Below, piece by piece: positions 42,466 through 52,638 of a stretch of 54,130 bases of DNA (positions within the stretch are counted from its first letter, which is position 1; the number at the start of each line of letters is the position of its first letter). A program made the translations under genes and the position numbers. The notes under the pieces are model-generated. The model was not told the origin of the DNA, ran no database searches, and saw nothing but the letters and a program-made list of their open reading frames with translations. The DNA is from Bacilli bacterium (lineage in GTDB: Bacteria; Bacillota_I; Bacilli_A; ML615J-28; CAG-313): assembly GCA_017409905.1 (NCBI GenBank), contig JAFQRV010000036.1, positions 1 to 54,130 on the forward strand, read 5' to 3'.

Positions 42466-45400
42466 ATGAAAAATAAAAGTTTTTCAAAAGTTTTAATTGG
42501 CTTTGTAATCTTTGCTTTCATTATTACTGCTGTTAGTGGTATAAACCTAATGGCAGAAACTTTTGAATATGACCTTTCTGCAGCACAAGATGGCTCAGTT
42601 ATGGGTACTCTTGACACAGGAACAGGTTTATTCACTATTGAAGGTACGGGTGAAATGCTAAATTATAGTAGTTCAAGTGACAGACAGTTTAATAGTTATA
42701 GAAACAAGATTAAAACAGTTACAATAAGTGATGGTATTACAAACATACCTGCAAATATGTTTTACGATTGTCAATATATAACTTCAATTTCTATTCCTGA
42801 TAGTGTTACTGTTATTGGAGATTATGCTTTTTATAAAAATCAAAGATTGACTTCATTAGCATTAGGTAATATTACAAGCATAGGAACAAGAGCATTTTAT
42901 AGTTGTAATCAAATTATTTCCTTTGAAATGACAGGAGAAAATACAACATTAGGAGAAAGCATATTTGGTACAGGAACAGGCTCATATTTAATGGGTGGTT
43001 CAACTTCTGCAACAAAAACAGCAAGAGTTTCTGAAAGTAATGTATATCTTGTAGAAGCATTAAAAGGTATGGGTTATGAAGTAGAGGAAATTGCATCTTC
43101 TAATGAGAAGTCTTATGCAGGCTACCCTGCTTCTGCAATCTACGAAATTGGCTATCCTACTGCATCTGATGTTAAGGCATATTACAATCAGTATTCAGGC
43201 TCATTAGTAATTGCAGGCAATGGTACTATTAAAGATAGTGCATATAGTACATTAAGTGACATATATGCAACAATGACAAGTGTTGTTATTGAAGAAGGTA
43301 TCACAAGTATTGGCAATTCTGCATTTAAGGGTTGTAAGAAAGTTGTTTCTTATGAATTACCCACAACATTAGAAACTATTGGAGATAGTGCATTTTATGG
43401 TAACACTCAATTAACAAGCATTGATATTCCTGATAGTACTACTTCTCTTGGTGTATCTGCATTTGAAAGTTGTACTAATTTAGTAACAGTAGAATTATCT
43501 GATAATTTAACAACTATTTCTAACAAGACTTTTGAAAATTGTCAAAAATTATCTAAAATAGTTATACCAGAAAAGGTTGAAAGTATTGGGGACTATGCTT
43601 TTTATAGCAACTATGCTTTGGCAGATTTCACTATGTTATCAAAATCAGTTACTTTAGGTGCAAATCCAATTTCAAACATAGGTAAAAATGCAACAGATAA
43701 AGTTGCAAAATTAGATGCCTCAAATGCCTATTTAGTTTCTGCTTTTGAAGCATTAGGATATGAAGTTTCAACAGTTGGAGAAACATCAGACGATATATGG
43801 AGTACATATCCTTCTAATATGGTAGTTGAAGTTGGTTCACCTAACTTATCTGATGTTAAAGTTTATTATAATGAATATACAAAACAATTAGATGTAATTG
43901 GTACAGGTGCTATTCAAGATATGATTAGTGATAGTACAAGTGGTTTTATGAATAAAACAACAACACCTGCTTGGGAAGAAGCTGAAATAATTACTTTCCA
44001 CGAAGGTATTACACATATAGGCAGTTGTTTATTCTTTGTAACCTCTGATGATGCTCTTGATAATGTTGTGGAATTAAACTTTCCTCAATCATTAGAGAGT
44101 ATTGGTAGAAGTGCTTTTGCATATATGAAGTGGAAAGAAATTGACGGTAATGAGGTTATTATCCCAGAGAATGTGACAGAAATAGGAGAAAATGCCTTTG
44201 TTTGTTCTGATATAAATACCTTTGTGTTATTAACCAATGATAATCAAACCATAGGTGATGATGCTTTTGGCTCTCACGAAGAAACAAAAACAATTTACTT
44301 ATATAGGGCAAATGAAGGTGCTATTGCGGAGGCAGCAAACTTGGCATCTGATACAGAAGTAATACTTTTGGATGATTGTCCTACATCAGGAACAACAGAA
44401 AATGGTATTAAATGGACTTATGACCCATCTACAAAGACATTAACATTTGAGGGAAATGGTGATATACCTACATACAGTCCTGAAAGTTCAGCTCCTTGGT
44501 ATGGTTCAGTAGTAAGTGGTGGTGTTTCAAGTTATGTTTATGGAAGTGGTATCACAGGCATAGGCTCATCATTTGCAGGTATGGGTGGCTCAAAAATAGA
44601 TTATGGTAATGGTGGTGCATCTGGTTGGGGTGGTGCTGGCATAACAGTATATGGCCCTTCAAGTTTAGGCGGAGCAATCAGTTCTGCACTTCCAAATGCA
44701 ACAATCAAAGACGTATCTGAAATTGAAGGTGAAGAAAAGACAGGTATTGAAATATTTGTAAATAATAGTGAAGTAGACTTCCCTGATGCTCAACCATTTA
44801 TTAGTGATGGTCAGATTTTGGCTCCTTTAAGATTTATTGAACAGGATTTGAGTGCAAAAGTTCATTGGGTACAAGAAACACAAGAAGTTATTATAGATAT
44901 AGTTGAGTGGAAAGACACAGAAAACGAGAGACAGGTTCAGGTTATACTTGAAGTTGGTGGAACAAAAATGAAAGTTAATGGTACAGAATATACTGAAGAA
45001 GATTTAGGAGTAGGTGTAGCAGTTCTCTTAAAAGATAACAGATGTTTCTTGCCAGGCCAAGCAATAGTTAAGGCTTGGGAAAGTGTTAAGTTCACAAAAG
45101 ATTATTCAAATGCACCAACTTATTATGCTGATTATTATAATATCGTAGATTATGAAAACAGAAAGACAGATGCTCTTCAAGAAGGAGATGAAATTGTAGA
45201 TACAGAAGAATTACCTGAATTAACACCAGAGAATGAAGAAGAATTATTAAATGGTGTTGGTAATAACTTTGATACTGCAATAATTGTTTCAGCAGAGGCT
45301 TCATTATTCCAAGTAACAGTTCCTATTAGAGTAGATGTAGAAATGGATGCAGATGGTGTTATAACAACAGGTAGTGGTTATACAGTTGATAATGAATGTC

Positions 45401-45702
45401 CATTAGGACCCGTTGTGATAGAAGAAATTAAGGTGGTATCTAAATCTACTTGGAGTATTGCGGATTTTAATGCTGACTATAAAAATATGAGAGCAAGTTC
45501 AAATAAGATTGGTTTATCAATCAATGGTGCAGAAGTTCAGACAAATGGAACATTAGTATTGAATGACAGTTTGAGTTCAGTAATTAGAAATAAAGAAAGT
45601 AAATCACTTTCTTTTGAAGCAAAATTACCTGCACAGAAAACAGCAATAACAGATAATGCTTTGGGTATTATCTTCACAGTTGATTTTGATAAAGCAGAAT
45701 AA
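42466..45702 (+). CDS. BspA-like leucine-rich repeat surface protein with CuAO-like and C-terminal secreted domain, 1078 aa
   Basis: Signal peptide at 1-30. LRR_5 (BspA type) repeats run over about 60-630 in two or three tandem blocks (for example ITSISIPDSVTVIGDYAFY). Residues about 758-880 fit a copper-amine-oxidase N-terminal-like domain (FISDGQILAPLRFIEQ, FLPGQAIVKAWES). The last 150 residues match the 52639 protein (VDNECPLGPVVIEEIKVVSK, ADFNADYKNMRASSNKIG). BspA repeats often bind host or bacterial surfaces. AAAGGGG precedes the start. It may be the adhesive tip of a surface structure. Confidence 0.88.
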   Translation: MKNKSFSKVLIGFVIFAFIITAVSGINLMAETFEYDLSAAQDGSVMGTLDTGTGLFTIEGTGEMLNYSSSSDRQFNSYRNKIKTVTISDGITNIPANMFYDCQYITSISIPDSVTVIGDYAFYKNQRLTSLALGNITSIGTRAFYSCNQIISFEMTGENTTLGESIFGTGTGSYLMGGSTSATKTARVSESNVYLVEALKGMGYEVEEIASSNEKSYAGYPASAIYEIGYPTASDVKAYYNQYSGSLVIAGNGTIKDSAYSTLSDIYATMTSVVIEEGITSIGNSAFKGCKKVVSYELPTTLETIGDSAFYGNTQLTSIDIPDSTTSLGVSAFESCTNLVTVELSDNLTTISNKTFENCQKLSKIVIPEKVESIGDYAFYSNYALADFTMLSKSVTLGANPISNIGKNATDKVAKLDASNAYLVSAFEALGYEVSTVGETSDDIWSTYPSNMVVEVGSPNLSDVKVYYNEYTKQLDVIGTGAIQDMISDSTSGFMNKTTTPAWEEAEIITFHEGITHIGSCLFFVTSDDALDNVVELNFPQSLESIGRSAFAYMKWKEIDGNEVIIPENVTEIGENAFVCSDINTFVLLTNDNQTIGDDAFGSHEETKTIYLYRANEGAIAEAANLASDTEVILLDDCPTSGTTENGIKWTYDPSTKTLTFEGNGDIPTYSPESSAPWYGSVVSGGVSSYVYGSGITGIGSSFAGMGGSKIDYGNGGASGWGGAGITVYGPSSLGGAISSALPNATIKDVSEIEGEEKTGIEIFVNNSEVDFPDAQPFISDGQILAPLRFIEQDLSAKVHWVQETQEVIIDIVEWKDTENERQVQVILEVGGTKMKVNGTEYTEEDLGVGVAVLLKDNRCFLPGQAIVKAWESVKFTKDYSNAPTYYADYYNIVDYENRKTDALQEGDEIVDTEELPELTPENEEELLNGVGNNFDTAIIVSAEASLFQVTVPIRVDVEMDADGVITTGSGYTVDNECPLGPVVIEEIKVVSKSTWSIADFNADYKNMRASSNKIGLSINGAEVQTNGTLVLNDSLSSVIRNKESKSLSFEAKLPAQKTAITDNALGIIFTVDFDKAE

Positions 45703-45723
45703 TATTTTTAATCTTCAATTTTA

Positions 45724-45763
45724 GTAAGGGGTTGTCATTGCTGACAACCCCTTACCTTTTTAT
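45724..45763 (+). terminator. terminator of the BspA-like gene
   Basis: GTAAGGGGTTGTCA pairs with TGACAACCCCTTAC around TTGC, then CTTTTTATTT. Confidence 0.9.
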
Positions 45764-45823
45764 TTGGAAGAGGTTTTAAAAAGAGGCATGTGTAAAAAAA
45801 TCTACCTGCATTTGTTAGTAGAT

Positions 45824-45836
45824 TTGGACACATAAA
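45824..45836 (+). promoter_or_regulatory. TTGGACACATAAA element
   Basis: A copy of the recurrent element, overlapping the right inverted repeat and followed by TTGAAATTAGCTACAG, which may be the -35 region of the operon starting at 45901. Confidence 0.45.
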
Positions 45837-45900
45837 TTGAAATTAGCTACAGAAAAAAATAATTTAGATTAAGAAGATAAAAAAACAAGGGGGTTTTGAT

Positions 45901-46209
45901 ATGGAAAGAAAAAAGAAAAGTCTTAATTTGACAACAAACTTAACTGAAAAGGAATATACAAATCTCATTCAGTTTTTAGAAAAAAGACATCAAGGTTTTA
46001 CAGAGTATGCCCTTCTTTGTATAGGTAATTTGAAAGAAGATGACTTCAAGGACTTAAGTGTTTTAGTAAGTTCAGGAGTTCAAAAAAGGTCATTATCTGT
46101 AAGAGCAAGTCAATGGGTGTATGAAAAAGTTAGAGAAATAGCAAAAGAAAAAGAAATGCCCATATCTTCTGTTTTGAAGATAGCTATTAGAGAGGCAATT
46201 CAAGATTAA
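45901..46209 (+). CDS. RHH-like small regulator, 102 aa
   Basis: AAGGGGG before the ATG. The first half (LTTNLTEKEYTNLIQFLEKR) is helical. The second half (LSVRASQWVYEKVREIAKEK followed by MPISSVLKIAIREAI) has the strand-helix-helix pattern of a ribbon-helix-helix DNA-binding protein. It is the first gene of the signal peptidase-SLH operon and may regulate it. Confidence 0.65.
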   Translation: MERKKKSLNLTTNLTEKEYTNLIQFLEKRHQGFTEYALLCIGNLKEDDFKDLSVLVSSGVQKRSLSVRASQWVYEKVREIAKEKEMPISSVLKIAIREAIQD

Positions 46210-46236
46210 GAGAAAAATAAAGTGAGGTAATTTATT

Positions 46237-46845
46237 ATGAAAAAGTATGTATTAAAAGGTTTAATTCATTTTGTAAATGTTTTGGTTTTAGGATGTATGT
46301 TATTAGGTGTAGGTGCTTTTATGAATAGTGCTTTAATGGAAGAATGTAATATTAATGTATCAGTTATCACTTCTAACAGTATGGAGCCAACACTTATGAC
46401 TAATTGCCTGGTATTGACAGATTATTCAGTTCCTTTTGATAGTATTCAAAAAGGCGATATTATAGAGTATAAAAGTGATGCACATAAGTTAAACGTTCAA
46501 CATAGAGCACACACTATATACAAAAACAAAGATGGTAATGGTACATTTGCTATTATGACACAAGGCGACAGTTATGAGCATGTAGTTCAAGACCCATGGA
46601 CTTGTAAGGAAGAAGATTATAAAGGTCGTGTTATATGTGATATTCCTTCAAGTAAAGGTTTAATAGAGTTTGTTTGTGGTAGTAATTTACAAGAAGACTT
46701 GAATGTTGTTAGAATGTTTGCTTGTATAATGTTTCTTTTGACAGGAATATATTTAGTTTTAATAGCATTAAGAGAAGTTTATAGGGTTATAAACAAAGGT
46801 TATCAGGTTATCCTTTATAAAATTGAAAATAAAGAAAAGAAATGA
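46237..46845 (+). CDS. signal peptidase I of the SipW/ER type, 202 aa
   Basis: N-terminal membrane helix at about 8-30, catalytic Ser in TSNSMEPTL near 50, the GDIIEYK box near 76, and a His (VQHRAHTI) near 89 in place of the lysine of bacterial SPase I, which marks the SipW/archaeal-ER class. A second hydrophobic segment lies near 164-186. In Bacillus SipW cleaves fibre-forming TasA-type proteins. Its place just before secreted and SLH genes suggests it serves this surface module, perhaps processing the 52639 or 48434 protein. TGAGGT before the start. Confidence 0.85.
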   Translation: MKKYVLKGLIHFVNVLVLGCMLLGVGAFMNSALMEECNINVSVITSNSMEPTLMTNCLVLTDYSVPFDSIQKGDIIEYKSDAHKLNVQHRAHTIYKNKDGNGTFAIMTQGDSYEHVVQDPWTCKEEDYKGRVICDIPSSKGLIEFVCGSNLQEDLNVVRMFACIMFLLTGIYLVLIALREVYRVINKGYQVILYKIENKEKK

Positions 46846-46858
46846 GGAGGTTATTGTT

Positions 46859-48421
46859 ATGAAACAAGAAGTTTATATTGAAAAAACTTATGGTAGAGAG
46901 AAAAAAAGTAATACAGAGTTTAAAGGAGTTATAAAAGGTGTTGTTGTTACCGCTTTAGCATTATCAGTATTTTTAGGTGGTATGACACCAAAGGCCTATG
47001 CCTCTTCTTTTATGGATAAGTTCTCACAAGAACCAAATACCATTGAGGCTATTTATATGACAGAGGACAGCATTATTACTAACTTAACAAAGACAATAGG
47101 ACTTTTAGAAGAATTAAAAGAAAAGGATATGCTTACAGACCAAGATTTGATTAATTTGGCTGTAAGTTTAGGTCAGTTGAATACATTGGCAAAAGATACA
47201 GAACACACAGATGAAGTATTAAAGTTGTTAGATAGAGCAGAAAACCTTGTAAAAGGAAAATATGGTGCTGGTGTTTCATTGGTGTTGGATGCAGTAAATG
47301 AAGCTCGTGGTCATTTTAATTTAGATAGTGATAGTGTTGATGTAAAAGATTATAAATCAGGGTTAGTTATATATCAATTTAGTGATGTTGGTAGTAATGA
47401 TTGGTTTTATAGTAATGTTACAGAGTTAGTTAAATTAGGTGCAATAAACGGATATGAAGACGGAACATTTAAACCTAATAATAACATTTCCTATGCAGAA
47501 TACTTAAAGATTTTAGGATGTTCATTAGGTGCAGAAAGCAAAGCATATACAAAACAAGAAGGAGATGAATGGTATTCTCCTTATATTGCAGCTTGTTATG
47601 AAAATGGTATTGTTGGAAGTTATGAAGATATAGATTTCAATGCACCTATTACTCGTGCGGATGCCGCAAGATTTACAGAAAAGGCATTAAATCACTTAAA
47701 AAATGAAACATGTAAAGATACTACTAATATTAGTGGTAAAATAACAGATTATAATTCATTCAAGGGAACACCTGATGAATACTACATATTACAACAATAT
47801 GCAAAAGGTATTTTAGTTGGAGACGATAATGGTGCATTTAGACCTGCTTCTAATTTAACAAGAGCAGAGGCCTCAACAATTATATTAAGAGCAGTAAAAC
47901 CAGAGATTAGACAAGTAATTTCAAGTGTAACAAAACCTAATGAAACCGTAGATAATTCTATCGTAATTCAAGATGGTGCATTTGCAGGTAGAATGAATAC
48001 AAAATTGGCAACACAGTATGATTTACAAGCATTAGAAACAGCAAGATTTTATAAAGAGAATGGTAAAATGTATGTTTCTATTGATTTACCACAATTACCA
48101 GAGGGATTTAAATGGCAATGGAGTGTTGCTTCTTATGATAAAGAAGGACAATATATTTTCTCAACATATACTTCTGATACAGAGGGAAAAACAGGCAAAC
48201 AAATTGTAGAAGTATATAGTGAGTATGTTGACGAGGGAAGAACAGTAAAAGATATTAAGGTTACTACCTTATCTGTTTCTGTTATAAATGAGAATAGAAA
48301 GTCAATGATAATGCACAAGTTATCAACAGATGCAAAAAATCAGATATTAAGTCAATCAAAGGTTAGTTCAAGTGATGCAGAATGGGTTAGTTTTGATACA
48401 AGTAAAATCTTTAATTGGTAA
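46859..48421 (+). CDS. SLH-domain surface protein, 520 aa
   Basis: AGGAGG precedes the ATG at 46859. A positively charged N-terminus is followed by a membrane-spanning signal (GVVVTALALSVFLGGMTPKAYA) at about 32-55. A helical part follows to 165, then three SLH domains at about 173-225, 235-285 and 300-350 (RADAARFTEKALNH, LTRAEASTIILRA). About 170 C-terminal residues are beta-rich and unknown. It should attach to the cell-wall polymer and hold partners outside. It shares the anchor type of the SLH protein at 11871 but has its anchor in the middle. Confidence 0.85.
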   Translation: MKQEVYIEKTYGREKKSNTEFKGVIKGVVVTALALSVFLGGMTPKAYASSFMDKFSQEPNTIEAIYMTEDSIITNLTKTIGLLEELKEKDMLTDQDLINLAVSLGQLNTLAKDTEHTDEVLKLLDRAENLVKGKYGAGVSLVLDAVNEARGHFNLDSDSVDVKDYKSGLVIYQFSDVGSNDWFYSNVTELVKLGAINGYEDGTFKPNNNISYAEYLKILGCSLGAESKAYTKQEGDEWYSPYIAACYENGIVGSYEDIDFNAPITRADAARFTEKALNHLKNETCKDTTNISGKITDYNSFKGTPDEYYILQQYAKGILVGDDNGAFRPASNLTRAEASTIILRAVKPEIRQVISSVTKPNETVDNSIVIQDGAFAGRMNTKLATQYDLQALETARFYKENGKMYVSIDLPQLPEGFKWQWSVASYDKEGQYIFSTYTSDTEGKTGKQIVEVYSEYVDEGRTVKDIKVTTLSVSVINENRKSMIMHKLSTDAKNQILSQSKVSSSDAEWVSFDTSKIFNW

Positions 48422-48433
48422 GGAGTGATTTTA

Positions 48434-51400
48434 ATGAGTAAAACAATAAATCGATTATTGTCTGTGATATTAAGTTTTGGTTTGATAGCATCTCTCTTGG
48501 TAGGGATTCCTATTACTACACAAGCAGCAGAAAATAATTTAAGTAATGTAAAGATTTATGCAGAAAAAGAAAACATAGGCAAAGGATTAACAAAGGTTGT
48601 AGATAACAAAATTATCGAATGGCCTTTGGAAATATGGCATTATTCAGGTGGATATTGGGGAAATAACACCTGCAAGATAATGGATAGTTCATTTAAAAAA
48701 ACTGTTGGTGGTGTTGCTGACTTACACTCTTCTTTAACATTAGAAAAACAGGATTTTGAGTTTAAAGTTCCAGCAGGTAGTGATTTAGAAAAGGCAATAA
48801 TGAACGGTAAGGAAGTTCACGTTAATATTTCATCAGGAAATAGTAATATCAAATTGACAACATTATATGATTTACAGCAAAACCCAAATAAAGAATATGA
48901 AATAATGACAAATGAAGATGGTACTTTATTATCATCTGATGCAACAGCAAGAGTGGTTAAAGAAGATGGAATATATAAAATTAAAATAAGTGCAAAACCT
49001 AAATTAAATTATTATACTGAGGAAGATTTAAGTTATAAAGAAACATATAAAATGAAGGTAAACAAATGGATACCATTTGTAGTAAATGGTTATGGTTATC
49101 AGGTATATTCTATATGGAATAAAAATGGAAATGTTGGAATGGTTAAAGGTTGGGTAAATCAATCTGCCCCATATAGTTTGGAAGGTATGGAAGAAGGATG
49201 TATTCACCCCTCAATGATTATTAATGAAATAGGTCAATTACAAAGAGGATTAAAAGTAAAAATAGATTATCAAAATGGAAAACATGGTTGGGAAACAATT
49301 AGTAATAGTAATGATAAAAGAGTTGGTTGGTACACTTTAAAAGAGGCAGGTGCGGTTGGTATGCATTTTGTATTCCCTGTTGCACTTGATATTTATGTGG
49401 AAAGTGATGCTAAAGTCGTTACTTCCTATGTAAAATTAAAAGGTGTAGATAAAAATGGAGACCCTATATTTGAAAATATAAGGTCAGAAGCAGGTGGAGT
49501 TGAAAAGAATGAGCAAGGCGGATTTAAGGTTGAGGATGTAAAGGAAATTGAGGAAGGTGTTGCATATCTTAATGATATTTTGACATCACCTAAAGATTTC
49601 ACAAAAGAAGCAGACAATGACACATTAAATTGGACGGGTGCATTACCCCAAACATCTTCTGATACAATCAAAGCAAGTTCAAGAGATATATTATCCTATA
49701 ATCTTGCTATTAGAACGGGAACTTTAAAATATATAGAAACAATCAAGGATATGTCATCTTTTGAAACTGCTAATGAAATGTATAATGAAATGATAAAACT
49801 TCTTGAAACTTATTACAACCCTGAAACAGAAAACTCTATTCGTGAAGCTGTTTTGAAAAGATTAAACTTTAAGTATTCTGGTTTAGTAAAAATGATTGGT
49901 TTACCAGAAAAAGAACATTCTTTGGAAAATACAAAATGGGAAATGCTATATGCTGGTGAAGATACAGTAAGAGAAGCAAAATATATTGCTGATATTGATA
50001 ACGTGCAGGTTGAAACTATAAGTGATATTGTAACTGTAAATGATGCTTTATCAGGAAATGGCACTACCACAAGTGTAGAGTTAGAAGGTAATATAAGTGG
50101 TCTTAATGAAGATAAGGCAACATTATATGTTAGATATATTGTTATTCCAGAAAGGAAATTAAGGCAGTTTGTACACATATATAAAAATGGTACTTATGCT
50201 ACTACAGAAACAACTACAATAGGCATACCTGTTGAAGAGGACGAATATGGAGAGTTAGAAAGTGAAGTTGAAATACCAACAGTTGAAGAAGCTGATTTTA
50301 TAGGTTGGTCAACTTCTACTGAAATACCAATGCTTACAAATATGCCATCTAATCCTAAACAGACAGGAAATACATTAGGTGTTGTAAGTCTTGATGCGGA
50401 TGAAAACCTTTATACTGAATGGAAAAAGAATGTTTTAATTTCAACTCCTGTTGCTGATGAAAGTTTAAGAGTAGAACAATGGAGATTGAGTAAATATAAA
50501 AACAATATAGGTTATTCAAGTCAAGCATATATGGGGTTAAATCTTAAAGCAGATAATGGGCATGCGACCTCAACACTAACTCCAAGTGGAGCATATCAAT
50601 ATAATTTAATTCAGCCAAATGGGGCCTATACTGATAATGGTTATAACCCTTCTAATCAATATTATAATGATTGGTTGCATACCAAAGCAATAACACAAGG
50701 AAGTTATAGAGTGACACACGATAATCCATCTGCTTTCGTAGATGTATCAGGAACACTAAATCTAATTAAAGGAACAAAAACATTTGGAATTAAGGCGGCA
50801 AGTTGGTTGACTGATAGTGGTACAAAGAGTGGACTGTCATTACATAATATTGAAACTGCAAACACACCAACTTCTTATGTTGGTAATTCCACTATTCAAA
50901 AATCAGATTTATTAAAATACGGTATTGAAAATGCAAGAGATTACGAGCATAGATATGGTGTAAGATACCATTGGACTTGTCATCATAAATATTATAGTCA
51001 TGATGTATGTGATTGTTATACACTTCCTGAAACAAGAAATAAAAAGAGTTCAAAAATCACATATTTAACAGCAGATTATAATATCAATTCAACTTTTGAT
51101 AGGTATATAGCACAACCATCATCCGTATTAGAAATAAGTCCTTATTTCACAAATGATAATGGTAAAACAACAGTAACATATCAAGTTCCAACAGAATTAA
51201 AAATATATCCAGAGGTTGCTATGTTGTTTGATTCTGACAAAGGAGATACTTCAGTTAAATGGGTAATTGGAGAACAGGCAAGAACAATAAAACCTATAAC
51301 ATTCCATACATTACAATTCAAGTTATTTGTAAATGAAAATAGTACAGCATCTTCTTTTGCAACAGACAGTAGAGCACTAACAGCAAGAAATAAGGTTGGA

Positions 51401-52357
51401 GAGCCTAATAAACAGGTTGCTTATAAAGGTACTTCAATAAATACAACTTTTGGCATACAAAGGTCAGAAACAAATAAAGGTCAAAGTGGTTTATTGACAG
51501 TTAAGACATTTGCATTGGACGTAACTACAAATAAAAACGGTGTAAATGTAAAGAATGCTTGGGGATTAAATGGTTATAACACAAAAACACTTCATACCAA
51601 CTTTATAGGAAAATGGAATGGTTATGGTGGTACTGCATCTGAAAGATTAGAAGTTTCTACACCTCAAATAGTTCAAGGTGGTACTAAAACTCAAAATGTA
51701 GCATTAAAGCCTATTTCATATAGTGGTAGTACAACAGTAGAGTTTACTCATGATTTAATAGTTAGAGGCGGTCAAGTTATAGGTGTGAGATTACAAGACA
51801 GAGATACAAAGGCATATTCACTTGTGAAAATAGGTGATTTACAAAGTAAAGATGCAGGTTTGTATGAGGCACTTGTAAATATGAAGTTGATAGGAAGTAA
51901 AGAAAACACAGTATTAAAAGGTTTTGAACATCAGACAGGAGTTCAATTAACAGAGCAAAAATACATAGATATGGTTTCTGCTGCAAAACAATCATTAGAT
52001 GGTATAACAACTAACAATCTTCAGTTAAATAAGGGTTGGTATAGTGAAGATACAACAGTTTTGGTAATCAGAGAGTATGTAAGTAATTATAATGTCCCTT
52101 CTATTTCTTTCTCTGATAAATTATCAATGCAAATTGCAGGATTAAATACTCCTATTGATAAATCACAATTCTTTAGTACATTAGGTAAAGGCCATACTGT
52201 TATAAACTACAATTTTAAGAGTGATAATATAGGTTATGGTTTAGCAAATACTAATGTTTACTTTGAGCATAACAGTAGATTAGGAAGTGCTTTTGGTAAG
52301 CAAAAAGTAGATTATTTGGTTGCAAATGTAAGTATTACTGACACAACAAGGCAGTAA
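48434..52357 (+). CDS. large secreted protein, 1307 aa
   Basis: AAGGAGTG before the ATG at 48434. Signal peptide at 1-33. The long mature part has many beta-rich stretches. A segment near 575-665 (HIYKNGTYATTET ... FIGWSTSTE) resembles Listeria-Bacteroides type repeats. A Cys/His cluster WTCHHKYYSHDVCDCY near residue 840 could bind metal or form disulphides. No SLH or LPxTG anchor was seen, so it may be a partner of the SLH protein or part of a fibre. Unknown family. Fourth gene of the 45901 operon. Confidence 0.75.
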   Translation: MSKTINRLLSVILSFGLIASLLVGIPITTQAAENNLSNVKIYAEKENIGKGLTKVVDNKIIEWPLEIWHYSGGYWGNNTCKIMDSSFKKTVGGVADLHSSLTLEKQDFEFKVPAGSDLEKAIMNGKEVHVNISSGNSNIKLTTLYDLQQNPNKEYEIMTNEDGTLLSSDATARVVKEDGIYKIKISAKPKLNYYTEEDLSYKETYKMKVNKWIPFVVNGYGYQVYSIWNKNGNVGMVKGWVNQSAPYSLEGMEEGCIHPSMIINEIGQLQRGLKVKIDYQNGKHGWETISNSNDKRVGWYTLKEAGAVGMHFVFPVALDIYVESDAKVVTSYVKLKGVDKNGDPIFENIRSEAGGVEKNEQGGFKVEDVKEIEEGVAYLNDILTSPKDFTKEADNDTLNWTGALPQTSSDTIKASSRDILSYNLAIRTGTLKYIETIKDMSSFETANEMYNEMIKLLETYYNPETENSIREAVLKRLNFKYSGLVKMIGLPEKEHSLENTKWEMLYAGEDTVREAKYIADIDNVQVETISDIVTVNDALSGNGTTTSVELEGNISGLNEDKATLYVRYIVIPERKLRQFVHIYKNGTYATTETTTIGIPVEEDEYGELESEVEIPTVEEADFIGWSTSTEIPMLTNMPSNPKQTGNTLGVVSLDADENLYTEWKKNVLISTPVADESLRVEQWRLSKYKNNIGYSSQAYMGLNLKADNGHATSTLTPSGAYQYNLIQPNGAYTDNGYNPSNQYYNDWLHTKAITQGSYRVTHDNPSAFVDVSGTLNLIKGTKTFGIKAASWLTDSGTKSGLSLHNIETANTPTSYVGNSTIQKSDLLKYGIENARDYEHRYGVRYHWTCHHKYYSHDVCDCYTLPETRNKKSSKITYLTADYNINSTFDRYIAQPSSVLEISPYFTNDNGKTTVTYQVPTELKIYPEVAMLFDSDKGDTSVKWVIGEQARTIKPITFHTLQFKLFVNENSTASSFATDSRALTARNKVGEPNKQVAYKGTSINTTFGIQRSETNKGQSGLLTVKTFALDVTTNKNGVNVKNAWGLNGYNTKTLHTNFIGKWNGYGGTASERLEVSTPQIVQGGTKTQNVALKPISYSGSTTVEFTHDLIVRGGQVIGVRLQDRDTKAYSLVKIGDLQSKDAGLYEALVNMKLIGSKENTVLKGFEHQTGVQLTEQKYIDMVSAAKQSLDGITTNNLQLNKGWYSEDTTVLVIREYVSNYNVPSISFSDKLSMQIAGLNTPIDKSQFFSTLGKGHTVINYNFKSDNIGYGLANTNVYFEHNSRLGSAFGKQKVDYLVANVSITDTTRQ

Positions 52358-52372
52358 AAAAGATAATCTGTA

Positions 52373-52412
52373 GGGTGTGGTAGTAGTTTTCCTACTACCC
52401 ACTCCACTATTA
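52373..52412 (+). terminator. hairpin after the 1307-aa gene
   Basis: GGTAGTAG pairs with CTACTACC around TTTTC, in a longer GTGG..CCAC context, with a weak T-run. Confidence 0.6.
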
Positions 52413-52444
52413 AAACTTTGAAATAACAATAAAAAAAATTGATA

Positions 52445-52458
52445 GTGGACAGTTGAAA
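52445..52458 (+). promoter_or_regulatory. GTGGACAGTTGAAA element before the 52639 gene
   Basis: Clear copy of the recurrent element, followed by TTGACTACAG (52505-52514) and TATATT 16 bp after TTGACT, a usable promoter. Confidence 0.55.
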
Positions 52459-52638
52459 TCTGTGTTAAACAACGTAAAAAATCAGTTTGACATATATTTA
52501 AAATTGACTACAGTTTAAAATATATTATATTGTAAGCGACAGAAAATGAGTTTTCTATCGCAGTTTGTTAGAAGGTTATTAGTCAAAGGATGAAAAAAGA
52601 AAACAAAAAAAATTATATATTAAGGAGGGTGTTTAATT

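Larger units (their letters stand above)
42220..45825. repeat. 28-bp inverted repeats bracketing the BspA-like gene
   Basis: The left arm 42220-42247 and right arm 45798-45825 are reverse complements with 25 of 28 matches. The core CAAATGCAGGTAGATTT (42231-42247) is matched exactly by its complement at 45798-45814. Only the BspA-like gene, its upstream region and terminator lie between. Confidence 0.8.
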
